Program-made: the position numbers and the translations under genes | DNA from: Stakelama flava | Lineage (GTDB): Bacteria; Pseudomonadota; Alphaproteobacteria; Sphingomonadales; Sphingomonadaceae | Assembly (NCBI RefSeq): GCF_019351405.1 | Contig: NZ_JAHWZX010000003.1 | Location: 1 to 64,000 of the forward strand | DNA length: 64,000 nucleotides | Reading direction: 5' to 3' | The notes under the pieces: model-generated | Seen by the model: only the letters and a program-made list of their open reading frames with translations | Told to the model about the DNA's origin: nothing | The model's database searches: none | Shown here: one piece after another, positions 33,703 through 42,797 of the stretch | How the letters are laid out: the number at the start of each line of letters is the position of its first letter | Numbering within the stretch: the first letter of the stretch is position 1

Positions 33703-36051
33703 TCAGAAGTCCACCGAGAAGCGCAGCGCCATCCCGTAATCATCGGGAAGCGTTGCGATATTTCCAGGATCGCGGCGGTAGAAGAAATTGCTGGAAACGG
33801 TGCCGCCGATCCATGGCCGAGTATAGCCAAGCTCGGCGTTGACCTCCCGCCCGCGCGGGGCGAGGTTCAGCCGCTGGGTGCGAAACGCATCGACGCTTTC
33901 GCTGTCATAATCCCAGTTCGCGGGCAGGGTGAGGTCGATTCCCCCCGATGATACGCGCAGCGGCTGGCTGAGGCGCAGTGCGATCCGGTCGCCGCGGGTC
34001 CAGGCATCGCGCCTGCCGATATCGACCGCAAAGCCGCTGGTGCGGATCGTGCCGTCGCCGGCGATCGCGGCGTTCAGGTGCGCGCGGGTCCAGCCACGTC
34101 GCATGCTTGCGCCCGCTGACCAGCCTTCGCCCAGATCGGCACGGGCGGAGAGATCGGCGAACCAGCTTGTCGCGCTTGCCCCGCCCAGCGACCCTTCGAA
34201 ATGCGCGCCGAGCACGGTGTCGCTTTCGTCTAGGCGGGTGATCGCGGCGCTTGCGCGTACCGGCCCGACCGCACGGTCGATCGCCAGCGTAGTGCGGTTA
34301 TAGTCATAGCGGTCCCATCGCCCGCGCGCGGCTTCGATCGCTTCGTTCGCGCGGTCCAGCGCCGAACCGCGCTCCGCGGCCGCCGTCACGCCCCATTCGC
34401 CGAAAACCTGACGAATTGCAGCGGCGGCATCGATATCGGCGGCAAAACCAGCCACGCGCGTCGGATCGTCGGCGATCAGGAAGGCGGGTTGCGCCTGCCC
34501 GGCAAGACCGGCGGCAAGCGCCGTCCCGCTTTGCGATGTGGCGATGGCGAAGGACAGGTGCTTGCCCAGCTGCGTACTGACGCTGGCGGCGATGCCGCGC
34601 GCGGCGCGCATGTCGCTTTGCGCAAGGCCCAGTGGTTCATAGCCGCTGTTCGACATGCCCGGCGCGATCGTCACCGCAATGCCGGTGGCTCCGGCATCCA
34701 CGCCGAGCGTACGCCGCCCGGCACCCAATGCGGCGGCAAGCATGGTTTGCGGTCCCGAATTGCGGATCGTGCCCGCAAGGTCGAGCGTATAGGCGCGATC
34801 GTATCGGTCGAGCGCCACCGTCTCCAGCGCGCCGGTCGCCGCATCGCCCATCGGCGCGGAAAGCGTCGCATTTACGTCCATCGACGCCACCGCATCGGTG
34901 CCCGCGACCGACATGGTTCCCTGCGGCTGGAATGCCTCTGTCAGGTCGAGGACGCCGTTGCCGTATACGCTGTCGACGCCGCTCTCCCCGGCATCGCGCG
35001 CGGTGCGAAAAAGCAGGTCGACGATCTGCTTGCCGGTCAGATTGGGGAAGGCCTGGGCGAGAAGCGCGATTGCGCCCGAAATCTGCGGCGCGGAAAAGGA
35101 GGTTCCCGCCCATCGATAGGTGGTGCCGTCAAGCCCGGGGGCGAGCACGCCTTCGCCCACGGCGGTCAGATAATGCGCTGCGCTTGCCCCCGCCCGATTG
35201 CTGAAGCTGGAAATGGTGTCGGATGAATTGACCGAACCGGCGATGATGATCAGTCCGTTGGACAGCGACGGATCAAGCGCCGGATCGGTAAAGCCGTTCG
35301 GATTGGCCTCGCCGTCATTGCCCGCGCTCATCACCAGAATGATTCCGGCCGCGGTGGCATCGGCGATCGCCTGTTTCATCCGCGCGCCGGGCGCATCGCC
35401 GCCAAGCGACAGGTTGACCACGCGCGCACCCGCCGCGCGCGCAGCGTCGAGCCCCTTCGCGATATTGCTGTCGAGGAACGAGCAGTCGCCGCCATCGTCA
35501 TCGCTTTCCGCGGCGCAGCTGGCGGGGGTGTCCGCGCGCACCACGAGCAGCGAAGCATCGAACGCCACGCCCTGGCCCGGCAGCGTCTGGCCATCGCGCC
35601 CGCCGGCAAGCGTGAATGCGACCGCAGTGCCATGGCCGTCTTCATCCTCGATCGTCGATCCGCCCGCCACGTTCAGCGAAGCGGAAAGCACCCGGTTGCC
35701 GAACTGCGCGCTGTCGGTGTCGATGCCGGTGTCGATGACCCCTGCGATAACGCCGCTTCCCGTCGCTCCCGCCTGATACGCGGCGAGCGCGTTCATCGAG
35801 ACGGGGCCGGCCGAGCCGCGATATTCGGCGGTGTCGTAATTGGTGGCGGGCGGCGTCGGGGTCGGAGTCGGGGGGGTCGGAGTCGGGCTGGGCGAAGGCG
35901 TCGGGACAGGCGCGCTGCTCGCGGGCGGCGGGGTGGTCGATACGCCGCCACCACCACCGCCCCCGCTGCACGCGGCAGTGGCAAGCGCGATGGCCAGTGC
36001 GCCCGTGCGCTGAAGCAATATGGTCGCTTGTCGGGTCATCCTGTCGGTCAT
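33703..36051 (-). CDS. S8 (subtilisin-like) serine protease with lipobox and C-terminal autotransporter-like barrel
   Basis: 782 residues. A signal with a lipobox-like TAAC at residues 25-28, then GGGGGGG and a proline/threonine repeat linker (TPSPSPTPTPPTPTPTPP, about 50-68). The subtilase domain has the complete triad: Asp107 (VIDTGID), His140 (EDGHGTAV) and Ser318 (GTSFSAPQ), with oxyanion Asn245. The rest (about 370-782) is repetitive and ends in the phenylalanine-terminal strand ALRFSVDF, as in autotransporter beta-barrels. It is probably a surface or secreted protease. ATG at 36051 follows AGGGGGA. The promoter lies in the 134-bp gap to the divergent nucleotidase gene. Confidence 0.85.
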   Translation of the reverse strand: MTDRMTRQATILLQRTGALAIALATAACSGGGGGGGVSTTPPPASSAPVPTPSPSPTPTPPTPTPTPPATNYDTAEYRGSAGPVSMNALAAYQAGATGSGVIAGVIDTGIDTDSAQFGNRVLSASLNVAGGSTIEDEDGHGTAVAFTLAGGRDGQTLPGQGVAFDASLLVVRADTPASCAAESDDDGGDCSFLDSNIAKGLDAARAAGARVVNLSLGGDAPGARMKQAIADATAAGIILVMSAGNDGEANPNGFTDPALDPSLSNGLIIIAGSVNSSDTISSFSNRAGASAAHYLTAVGEGVLAPGLDGTTYRWAGTSFSAPQISGAIALLAQAFPNLTGKQIVDLLFRTARDAGESGVDSVYGNGVLDLTEAFQPQGTMSVAGTDAVASMDVNATLSAPMGDAATGALETVALDRYDRAYTLDLAGTIRNSGPQTMLAAALGAGRRTLGVDAGATGIAVTIAPGMSNSGYEPLGLAQSDMRAARGIAASVSTQLGKHLSFAIATSQSGTALAAGLAGQAQPAFLIADDPTRVAGFAADIDAAAAIRQVFGEWGVTAAAERGSALDRANEAIEAARGRWDRYDYNRTTLAIDRAVGPVRASAAITRLDESDTVLGAHFEGSLGGASATSWFADLSARADLGEGWSAGASMRRGWTRAHLNAAIAGDGTIRTSGFAVDIGRRDAWTRGDRIALRLSQPLRVSSGGIDLTLPANWDYDSESVDAFRTQRLNLAPRGREVNAELGYTRPWIGGTVSSNFFYRRDPGNIATLPDDYGMALRFSVDF

Positions 36052-36185
36052 TATAGGCCGTCCCCCTGTCTGCGGTTCGCGGCCAGCATAGTTTTTAAGC
36101 TATTGAATTGGTCTTAATGGACTTTTCGTACGCGCATATGTCGGCCATTGCCGGGCGCGCGATCGCCGCCTAGAGCGCATGTCGC

Positions 36186-36848
36186 ATGATCGACCGCCTG
36201 GCCCATATCGACACCTGGATCTTCGATCTGGACAACACGCTGTATCCGGCAAGCGCGAACCTGTTCGCCCGGATCGACGCGCGAATGACCGATTATGTCG
36301 CCCGGTTGCTGGGCTGCGATCGGGACGAAGCATTTCGTGTGCAGAAGGAATATTTTCATGCGCATGGCGCGACGCTGTTCGGCCTGATGGCCGATCACGG
36401 CGTCGATCCGCACGATTTCCTTGAGTATGTTCATGACGTCGAAATGGACGTGCTCGAACATGACGCGCCGCTCGCCGCTGCTATCGCGAAGCTGCCGGGA
36501 AGGAAGCTGGTCTTCACCAATGGCGATGCCCCTTATGCGCGGCGCGTGCTCGACCGGCTGGGGCTTGGCGAAACATTCGAGGCGATCCACGACATTCATG
36601 CGACCGGCTATCGTCCCAAGCCCGATCCGTCGGGGTATCGCGGCTTTTGCGACGCCTATGCGGTCAGGCCGGAAACCGCGCTGTTCGCGGAGGATATGGC
36701 GCGCAACCTGAAACCGGCAAAGGCGATCGGCATGGCGACCGTGTGGGTGGACAACGGGTCCGAACAGGGCGTGGAGGCCGAACGCGATTTCATCGATTTC
36801 ACGACCGGCGATCTGCGCCGATGGCTCGAAGCGATTCAGGAGGCATAA
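36186..36848 (+). CDS. HAD-family pyrimidine 5'-nucleotidase
   Basis: 220 residues of the HAD superfamily subclass IA. Motif I is FDLDNTL with nucleophile Asp14 and Asp16. Motif II is FTNGD. Conserved Lys (in GYRPKPDP) and the motif III/IV acidic residue region (FAEDMARNL) are present. Members hydrolyse pyrimidine nucleoside monophosphates. It is directly upstream of dapD: the nucleotidase stop and the dapD TTG are adjacent, and an AGGAGG lies in the overlap region, so they form an operon, a common order in sphingomonads. Confidence 0.85.
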   Translation: MIDRLAHIDTWIFDLDNTLYPASANLFARIDARMTDYVARLLGCDRDEAFRVQKEYFHAHGATLFGLMADHGVDPHDFLEYVHDVEMDVLEHDAPLAAAIAKLPGRKLVFTNGDAPYARRVLDRLGLGETFEAIHDIHATGYRPKPDPSGYRGFCDAYAVRPETALFAEDMARNLKPAKAIGMATVWVDNGSEQGVEAERDFIDFTTGDLRRWLEAIQEA

Positions 36849-37673
36849 TTGAGCGAGCAACTGCAAGCGATCATCGATGCGGGCTGGGAAGACCGCGCGT
36901 CGATCGGGCTGGGTACCAAGGGCGAAATCCGTGATGCGGTGGATGCGGCGCTGACCCTGCTCGACACCGGGCGCGCACGCGTCGCCGCGCCAGACGGCGC
37001 GGACGGCTGGCAGGTGAACCAATGGCTGAAAAAGGCGGTGCTGCTGTCGTTCCGGCTCAACGACAATGTCGAAATGAGCGGTCCGGGCGGTACAAGCTGG
37101 TTCGACAAGGTGCCATCCAAATTCGAAGGCTGGGGCACCGACCGGTTCCGCGAAGCGGGGTTCCGCGCGGTGCCCGGCGCAATCGTCCGGCGCGGATCAT
37201 TCGTCGGCGAGGGCGCGGTGCTGATGCCCAGTTTCGTCAATATCGGCGCCCATGTCGGTGAAGGCACGATGGTCGACACCTGGGCCACGGTGGGCAGCTG
37301 CGCGCAAATCGGCCGGAATGTCCATCTGTCGGGCGGTGCCGGCATTGGCGGCGTGCTCGAACCGCTTCAGGCCGATCCCGTCATCATCGGCGATGGCGCG
37401 TTTATCGGTGCGCGATCCGAAGTGGCGGAGGGTGTTCGCGTGGGCGAAGGCGCGGTGCTTTCGATGGGCGTGTATCTGGGAAAATCGACCAAGATCATCG
37501 ACCGCGAGACCGGCGAGGTCACCCGCGGCGAAGTGCCGCCGTTCGCCGTCGTCGTTCCCGGTTCGACCGGCGGTGGCGAGGGCAGGCCCGCGCTGTATTG
37601 CGCCGTCATCATCAAGAAGGTGGATGAGGGCACCCGCGCCAAAACCAGCATCAACGAACTGCTGCGCGACTGA
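36849..37673 (+). CDS. dapD: 2,3,4,5-tetrahydropyridine-2,6-dicarboxylate N-succinyltransferase
   Basis: 274 residues. It transfers succinyl from succinyl-CoA to tetrahydrodipicolinate in the succinylase branch of lysine and meso-diaminopimelate synthesis. The N-terminal helical domain is followed by a left-handed beta-helix made of hexapeptide repeats (about 100-235: [40 protein letters not shown]). The start codon is TTG at 36849, chosen because AGGAGG lies at 36838-36843, five bases upstream, and no in-frame ATG fits. Length matches family members. Confidence 0.95.
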   Translation: MSEQLQAIIDAGWEDRASIGLGTKGEIRDAVDAALTLLDTGRARVAAPDGADGWQVNQWLKKAVLLSFRLNDNVEMSGPGGTSWFDKVPSKFEGWGTDRFREAGFRAVPGAIVRRGSFVGEGAVLMPSFVNIGAHVGEGTMVDTWATVGSCAQIGRNVHLSGGAGIGGVLEPLQADPVIIGDGAFIGARSEVAEGVRVGEGAVLSMGVYLGKSTKIIDRETGEVTRGEVPPFAVVVPGSTGGGEGRPALYCAVIIKKVDEGTRAKTSINELLRD

Positions 37674-37684
37674 CCGCAGGCGTC

Positions 37685-37708
37685 GCGCGGGCGGCAGGCG
37701 GCCCGCGC
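37685..37708 (+). terminator. GC-rich hairpin after dapD
   Basis: GCGCGGGC (37685-37692) pairs perfectly with GCCCGCGC (37701-37708) over an 8-base loop, 11 bases after the dapD stop. No T-tract follows, so it could be a weak or Rho-assisted terminator. Confidence 0.45.
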
Positions 37709-37786
37709 ATCCCCGGACCGACAGTTCGGACGGCGACCGCCTTTGGCCGCGCCATCCTATAAAACTATCGGTCCAGGGGAGCAAAG

Positions 37787-40195
37787 ATGACCGATATGAC
37801 GATCCTGCCGCATGCCTTGCCCGACGCGCTGGATGCGCATGGCGGCGCGAAAATCCTTTCGCTCGACTGTTTCGACACCTTGTTGTGGCGCGATTGTCAC
37901 GCGCCGCAGGATCTGTTTCACCTGCTCCCCGGCCTCACCCGGCAACAGCGCATCTGGGCGGAACAGCATGCCCGCCGATCGGCGATCCTGCGCCATGGGC
38001 GAAACGAAGCGACGATCGAGGAAATCTACGCGCACGCCTTCCCCAATGCGGATGATGGCGCGCGCGCGGCGGGCGTTCGCGCCGAGATCGATATCGAGGC
38101 ACGCCATTGTTTCGCCTTCGCCCCCACGGTGGCGCTCATGCGCAAGGCGAAGGCGGCAGGGATGAAGGTGGTGATCGTCAGCGACACCTATTTCAGCGCA
38201 AGCCAGCTTCGCGACCTGATCGCACGCGCGGCCGGCGAGGCGGTGACCGACCTGATCGACCGTATCTTCGCTTCGTCCGAGCATGGCAGGTCGAAGGGAG
38301 AAGGGCTGCTCGGCATCATGCTGAAAGCGATGAAGAGCAAGCCCGGACGCGTGCTGCACATCGGCGATAACCCCAATGCCGACCTGAAAGCGGCCCAGAC
38401 GCTGGGCATCCCGGCGCTTCATCTTGTCCAGTTTTCGCCCGCAACGGTGCAGCGGCTTCGCCTGGAAGCGGCATCGGGCGGCATCGTCGAATCTGGGCGC
38501 GCGCCGTTCCAGCCGCACCGCGCGACGCTGGCCGCGGGCGAACCCGCGATCGACGATCCCGCGGCGGCGCTGGGCTATTCGGTGCTTGGCCCGGTGTTCG
38601 CGCCCTTCGCCCGCTGGGTAAAGGCGGAAGGAGAGACGCTGGCGCAGCGCGGCGGGCGCGTTCATCCTCTTTTCCTGATGCGCGACGGGCATTTGCCGCA
38701 CCGCGTGTTCGATACGCTTTTCCCCGATACGCAAAGCCATGCGATCGAGATGAGCCGCTTCACCGCCATCGCGGCGAGCCTCGACAGCGAAGCGCGGATA
38801 CGCCGCCATGTCGAGGCAGAGATCGGCAACGGCACCCCCGCCGAGCTGATGAAGCAGTTGCTGTTCACCGAAGCCGAAATTGGCGAGGCGGAAGCTGGTT
38901 TGCCGTCCGGTGCGAAGCCGGTGCGCGCCCTCCATCGCCTTGTCCTGTCGCGAGAGCGGATCGCGACCACGATCGCGCGCGCGCGCGCCTTTGGCGACCG
39001 CTTGGAGGCGTATCTTCGCCGCGAAGTCGATCTTGCGCCCGGCGACACGCTGATGCTGATCGACCTTGGCTATAACGGCACGGTGCAGAATCAGGTGGAG
39101 CCGGTGCTGCGCGAACGGCTTGGCGTCGATGTGGCGGGCCGGTATCTGGTGCTGCGCGAACAGGATGCCAGCGGTCTCGACAAGGCGGGGCTGATCGATG
39201 GATCGACGCATGACGCCGATATGCTCGAATCGCTTGCCGCCAATGTCGCGGTGCTCGAACAGCTATGCACCGTCTCGCAAGGATCGGTGATCGATTATGA
39301 CGATGACGGCGAACCCGTCCGCCGCGCGGCGAGCATCAAGGGACGCCAGAGCGATACGCGCGAGGCGGCGCAGCGCGGGTGCCTCGACTATGCGCGGTGC
39401 GATCGCGACGCGGTGCTGCGCACTGACGACAGCGGTTGCAGCGCGCTCGAACGACGCGCCGCCGCTGCGGTTCTGGCGCGGCTGATGTTCCTGCCGCAGT
39501 CCGAGGAACTCGCCGTGCTCGAACGGTTCGAACATGACGTCAATCTGGGCGGCGACGATGTCGTCAGGCTGTTCGACCGGGATGTCGCGGCGAGCGGGCT
39601 GAAGGAACAGGGGCTGTTCTATCTGAAGGATGCGGATCGCATGTATCTGCCTGCCGAGCTTCGCGGGCACGGGCTGCCGCTCAATCTGACGCTGTTCGCG
39701 CAGCGGCGCTTCGGGCTTGATCTGCGTCAGGCGGATTTCTGCGACAGCGGCGTGGATGTGCCGCTGCTACTCGCCGATGGGCGCGACGTCACCCAGTCGA
39801 GCGTTCGCGCAAAGCCGACGCATGACGGCCATTTCGTCGCCACCGTGCCAGTGGGCGCTGGGCAGTTCGCAGTCGGCCTGCAATTCGGCAAGGCATATGA
39901 ATGGCTTCAGATCGTGTCGGCGCGCTTTCTGCCGGTCGAATATTTCGACAGCGGACGCGACGCAGGGCCGGCAAAGCCGGTCGATGCGGTGCCCACGCTG
40001 GAAGGCATGACCCAGGTCGCGCCCTATCTGTTCAGTTGCGAGGCGGAGGGCTTCCTGATGGTTCCGCCGGTCGCAGAGATCGTCGGAGGGTCGCCAATGG
40101 TGCTGTGCGTTGCGTTCCGCCCGCTGGTCGAGCGGGAATGCGCGCCAGTGCCGGTCGAGCAGGCAACGCATATATTGGCTACTGAGCGCCGCTAA
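37787..40195 (+). CDS. Large multi-domain HAD-family protein of unknown function
   Basis: 802 residues. The first 230 form a HAD hydrolase core: SLDCFDTLLWRD with nucleophile Asp27, motif II VVIVSDTYFS, a conserved Lys region EHGRSKGEG, and motif III/IV HIGDNPNADLKAA. The remaining about 570 residues contain a region with VHPLFLMRDGHLPHRVF, an LMLIDLGYNGTVQ segment and no recognised domain. Similar large HAD proteins (COG5610-like) occur near polysaccharide genes. The reaction is not known. ATG at 37787 follows GGGGAGC. It is flanked by dapD and the minus-strand CoA-binding gene. Confidence 0.65.
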   Translation: MTDMTILPHALPDALDAHGGAKILSLDCFDTLLWRDCHAPQDLFHLLPGLTRQQRIWAEQHARRSAILRHGRNEATIEEIYAHAFPNADDGARAAGVRAEIDIEARHCFAFAPTVALMRKAKAAGMKVVIVSDTYFSASQLRDLIARAAGEAVTDLIDRIFASSEHGRSKGEGLLGIMLKAMKSKPGRVLHIGDNPNADLKAAQTLGIPALHLVQFSPATVQRLRLEAASGGIVESGRAPFQPHRATLAAGEPAIDDPAAALGYSVLGPVFAPFARWVKAEGETLAQRGGRVHPLFLMRDGHLPHRVFDTLFPDTQSHAIEMSRFTAIAASLDSEARIRRHVEAEIGNGTPAELMKQLLFTEAEIGEAEAGLPSGAKPVRALHRLVLSRERIATTIARARAFGDRLEAYLRREVDLAPGDTLMLIDLGYNGTVQNQVEPVLRERLGVDVAGRYLVLREQDASGLDKAGLIDGSTHDADMLESLAANVAVLEQLCTVSQGSVIDYDDDGEPVRRAASIKGRQSDTREAAQRGCLDYARCDRDAVLRTDDSGCSALERRAAAAVLARLMFLPQSEELAVLERFEHDVNLGGDDVVRLFDRDVAASGLKEQGLFYLKDADRMYLPAELRGHGLPLNLTLFAQRRFGLDLRQADFCDSGVDVPLLLADGRDVTQSSVRAKPTHDGHFVATVPVGAGQFAVGLQFGKAYEWLQIVSARFLPVEYFDSGRDAGPAKPVDAVPTLEGMTQVAPYLFSCEAEGFLMVPPVAEIVGGSPMVLCVAFRPLVERECAPVPVEQATHILATERR

Positions 40196-40213
40196 TCCGG
40201 CTGCCCCGGCGGT

Positions 40214-40639
40214 TCAGGCGACGGCGGCGATGCCCAGCCGCGCAATCTCTATCTTGGGGCAGCGGTCCATGACGACTTTAAGGCCCGCCGCCTCGGCGCG
40301 TGCGGCGGCGGCTTCGTTGATGACGCCAAGCTGCATCCACACCGATTTCGCGCCATGGGCGATCGCCTGGTCGACCGCTTCGCCGGCGGCGTCCGAATTG
40401 CGGAAAATATCGACCATATCCACATTTTCGACCTGATCGAGTTCGCGAAACACGAATTCGCCATGGATATGTTCGCCGGTGATCGACGGGTTGATCGGAA
40501 TTACGCGATAGCCGTATCCCTGAAGAAATTTCATCACGCCGTTCGATGCCCGGTCGGGCCGGTCGGACGCACCGATCATGGCGATGGTGCGCGTTTCTTC
40601 CAGCAGCGTCCTGATATCCTCGTCGCGGGTCAGCGGCAT
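40214..40639 (-). CDS. CoA-binding (YccU/YneT-like) protein
   Basis: 141 residues of the succinyl-CoA synthetase-type CoA-binding fold: TIAMIGASDRPDRASNGVMK nucleotide motif, RVIPINP segment, and a C-terminal MDRCPKIE. Small proteins of this family bind CoA, but their role is unknown. ATG at 40639 follows AAGG; it lies 5 bases after the Mrp gene stop on the same strand, so the two are co-transcribed. Confidence 0.85.
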   Translation of the reverse strand: MPLTRDEDIRTLLEETRTIAMIGASDRPDRASNGVMKFLQGYGYRVIPINPSITGEHIHGEFVFRELDQVENVDMVDIFRNSDAAGEAVDQAIAHGAKSVWMQLGVINEAAAARAEAAGLKVVMDRCPKIEIARLGIAAVA

Positions 40640-40644
40640 ATCCC

Positions 40645-41610
40645 TTATCCTTTCAGCGTGCCCAGCCAGTCGGCGACCTTTTCGCCTATTTTTCCGAACG
40701 CCCGCGCCTGCGGCCCGTTCCCGCTTGCCGGTGGCGTGCCCGCGTCCGACTGGGTGCGAATCGCGATGTCGAGGGGAATGCGGCCAAGAAAAGGGACACC
40801 CATTTCCTGCGCCGCCGCTTCGGCACCGCCGCGTCCGAACGGATCGGATATCGCGCCGCATTCGGGACAGGCATAGCCCGCCATATTCTCGACAATGCCG
40901 ATGATCGGGACATCGGTCTTCGCGAACAGGTCGATCGCACGGCGCGCATCGATCAGCGCAAGGTCCTGCGGCGTGCACACGATCACCGCACCGGCAGGCT
41001 TGTGCTTTTGCACCATGGTGAGCTGAACGTCGCCGGTGCCCGGCGGCAGGTCGAGGACAAGCGTATCGATCTCGCCCCAGTCGGCGTCGATCAACTGGCC
41101 GAGCGCGCCTCCGGCCATCGGCCCGCGCCAGGCGAGCGCCTTGCCCGGATCGACGAGCTGGCCCATCGACAGCAGCGGCACGTCATAGGCGGTGGGCACC
41201 GGGATCAACGTCTTGTCGCGCGCTTGCGGCCGGGTGCCCGCCACGCCCATCAGCACCGGTTGCGAAGGTCCATAGATATCGGCATCGACCAGCCCGGTCG
41301 CACGGCCGCCCTTTGCCAGCGCGACCGCCAGATTCGCCGATACGGTCGATTTGCCCACGCCGCCCTTGCCGCTGGCGACCGCGATCAGCTTTCGCCGCAC
41401 CCGGCTCTGGGTGCGCGCGATGCGCACTTCGGCCACCCCGGCCACGGCGGCAGCCGCCGAGCGGACATCTTGTTCCAGCGCGTCGCGCGTGGCTTCGGGC
41501 AGGCCGGTCACATCGAGAATGATATCGACGCGCCCTTCCTTGGCCCGCGTGCTCGCCCGACCCGCCGCCACGGGGGCGAGCGCGGCGTCCAGATGCTTGG
41601 TATCGATCAT
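40645..41610 (-). CDS. mrp: Mrp/NBP35-family iron-sulphur cluster carrier ATPase
   Basis: 321 residues: a small N-terminal MIP18-like part, then a P-loop of the deviant Walker A type GKGGVGKSTVSANLAVALA, switch regions DADIYGPSQP and DLPPGTGDVQLT, and the cysteine pair CPECGA that binds a transferable Fe-S cluster. It assembles or transfers 4Fe-4S clusters. ATG at 41610 begins MIDTKHLDAAL; an alternative in-frame ATG at 41646 is unlikely. It is divergent from hflK (71 bp). Confidence 0.92.
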   Translation of the reverse strand: MIDTKHLDAALAPVAAGRASTRAKEGRVDIILDVTGLPEATRDALEQDVRSAAAAVAGVAEVRIARTQSRVRRKLIAVASGKGGVGKSTVSANLAVALAKGGRATGLVDADIYGPSQPVLMGVAGTRPQARDKTLIPVPTAYDVPLLSMGQLVDPGKALAWRGPMAGGALGQLIDADWGEIDTLVLDLPPGTGDVQLTMVQKHKPAGAVIVCTPQDLALIDARRAIDLFAKTDVPIIGIVENMAGYACPECGAISDPFGRGGAEAAAQEMGVPFLGRIPLDIAIRTQSDAGTPPASGNGPQARAFGKIGEKVADWLGTLKG

Positions 41611-41681
41611 GCCGGGCCAGATAGGAGGAAATCGCATTCTCGCCACTATAAATCGGCGCGCATCTGCCTATAAAGGCATGC

Positions 41682-42797
41682 ATGGCCTATTGGACGGGGT
41701 GGATGACGCGCATCGGCGCGATCCTGAAGAGCGACAGCAAGGGTCCCTGGGGAAACGGGGGCAATGGTGACGGCGGCGAATCCGGCGGCAACGGGGGCGG
41801 TCCGCGCAATCCGTGGCAATTCCCGCCGGAGGGGCGCAGGCGCGGCGGCGGCAGCGTCACCTCGCTTGACGACTTCCTGAAACGCGCGCGGCGCGGCGGC
41901 GGCGGTCCCGGCGATACCGGCGGCGGCGGCGGATTTCAGGCGCCGGGCGGGCGCGGAATCTGGCTGATCGGGATCGGGCTGATCCTGCTCGTCTGGCTGG
42001 TTTTCACCAGCTTTCACGTCATCGGTCCGCAGCAGCGCGGCGTGGTGACCATGTTCGGCAATTATTCGCGCACGCTCAGCCCCGGCATCCAGCCCACGCT
42101 GCCCGCCCCGATCAATTCGGTCCAGAAGGTCGATGTCGAAAAGATTCGCGAAGACAGCTTCCCGCAGGGCGGTGGCGAGAATCTGGTGCTCACGGGCGAT
42201 CAGAATATCGTCGATCTGAGCTATCAGGTCCGCTGGAACGTTTCCAATCCGCAGAATTTCGTGTTTCAGATTCGTAATCCCGAAGACACGGTGCGCGCCG
42301 TGGCGGAAAGCGCCATGCGCGAGGTGCTGGCCGAAGTGACGCTGGATGAGGCGATCGGTGCCGGCCGTTCGGAGATTGAGGGCCGTGTCGCGCAGCGCAT
42401 GCAGCAATTGCTGAACGAATATCAGGCCGGCGTCGCCATTCAGGGCGTGGCGATCAAGAATTCGTCGCCCCCCAGCGAAGTGGACGAAGCGTTCAAGAAG
42501 GTGACCGCGGCGCAGCAGGATGCACAGGCAAACATCAATCAGGCGCGCGCCTATGCCCAGCAGATTCTCGCCGGTGCGCAGGGCGAGGCGGCCGAGTTCG
42601 ACAAGATATACGCCCAGTACAAGCTGGCCCCCGATGTGACCCGGCGGCGGCTTTATTATGAAACGATGGAGAAGGTTCTGGCGAAGTCCGACAAGACGAT
42701 CGTCGAACCCAAGGGCGTTGTTCCCTATCTCCCGATGGCGCAGGGCGGGAAAGCCAATACCGCCCCCGCGACCCAGGCGCAGGGAGACGGCCAATGA
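41682..42797 (+). CDS. hflK: FtsH protease modulator HflK
   Basis: 371 residues. The N-terminus is rich in glycine (PWGNGGNGDGGESGG), followed by one transmembrane segment (about 90-110, WLIGIGLILLVWLVFTSFHV) and a stomatin/prohibitin domain with an extended coiled coil (about 230-300). HflK pairs with HflC to form a large cage around FtsH and modulates membrane protein turnover. ATG at 41682 follows AAAGG. The stop overlaps the hflC start by ATGA. Confidence 0.92.
   Translation: MAYWTGWMTRIGAILKSDSKGPWGNGGNGDGGESGGNGGGPRNPWQFPPEGRRRGGGSVTSLDDFLKRARRGGGGPGDTGGGGGFQAPGGRGIWLIGIGLILLVWLVFTSFHVIGPQQRGVVTMFGNYSRTLSPGIQPTLPAPINSVQKVDVEKIREDSFPQGGGENLVLTGDQNIVDLSYQVRWNVSNPQNFVFQIRNPEDTVRAVAESAMREVLAEVTLDEAIGAGRSEIEGRVAQRMQQLLNEYQAGVAIQGVAIKNSSPPSEVDEAFKKVTAAQQDAQANINQARAYAQQILAGAQGEAAEFDKIYAQYKLAPDVTRRRLYYETMEKVLAKSDKTIVEPKGVVPYLPMAQGGKANTAPATQAQGDGQ

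Noticed and set aside
34489-35226. Open frames on the plus strand opposite the subtilase gene
   Set aside because: Shadow frames of a repetitive high-GC coding region with no domain.
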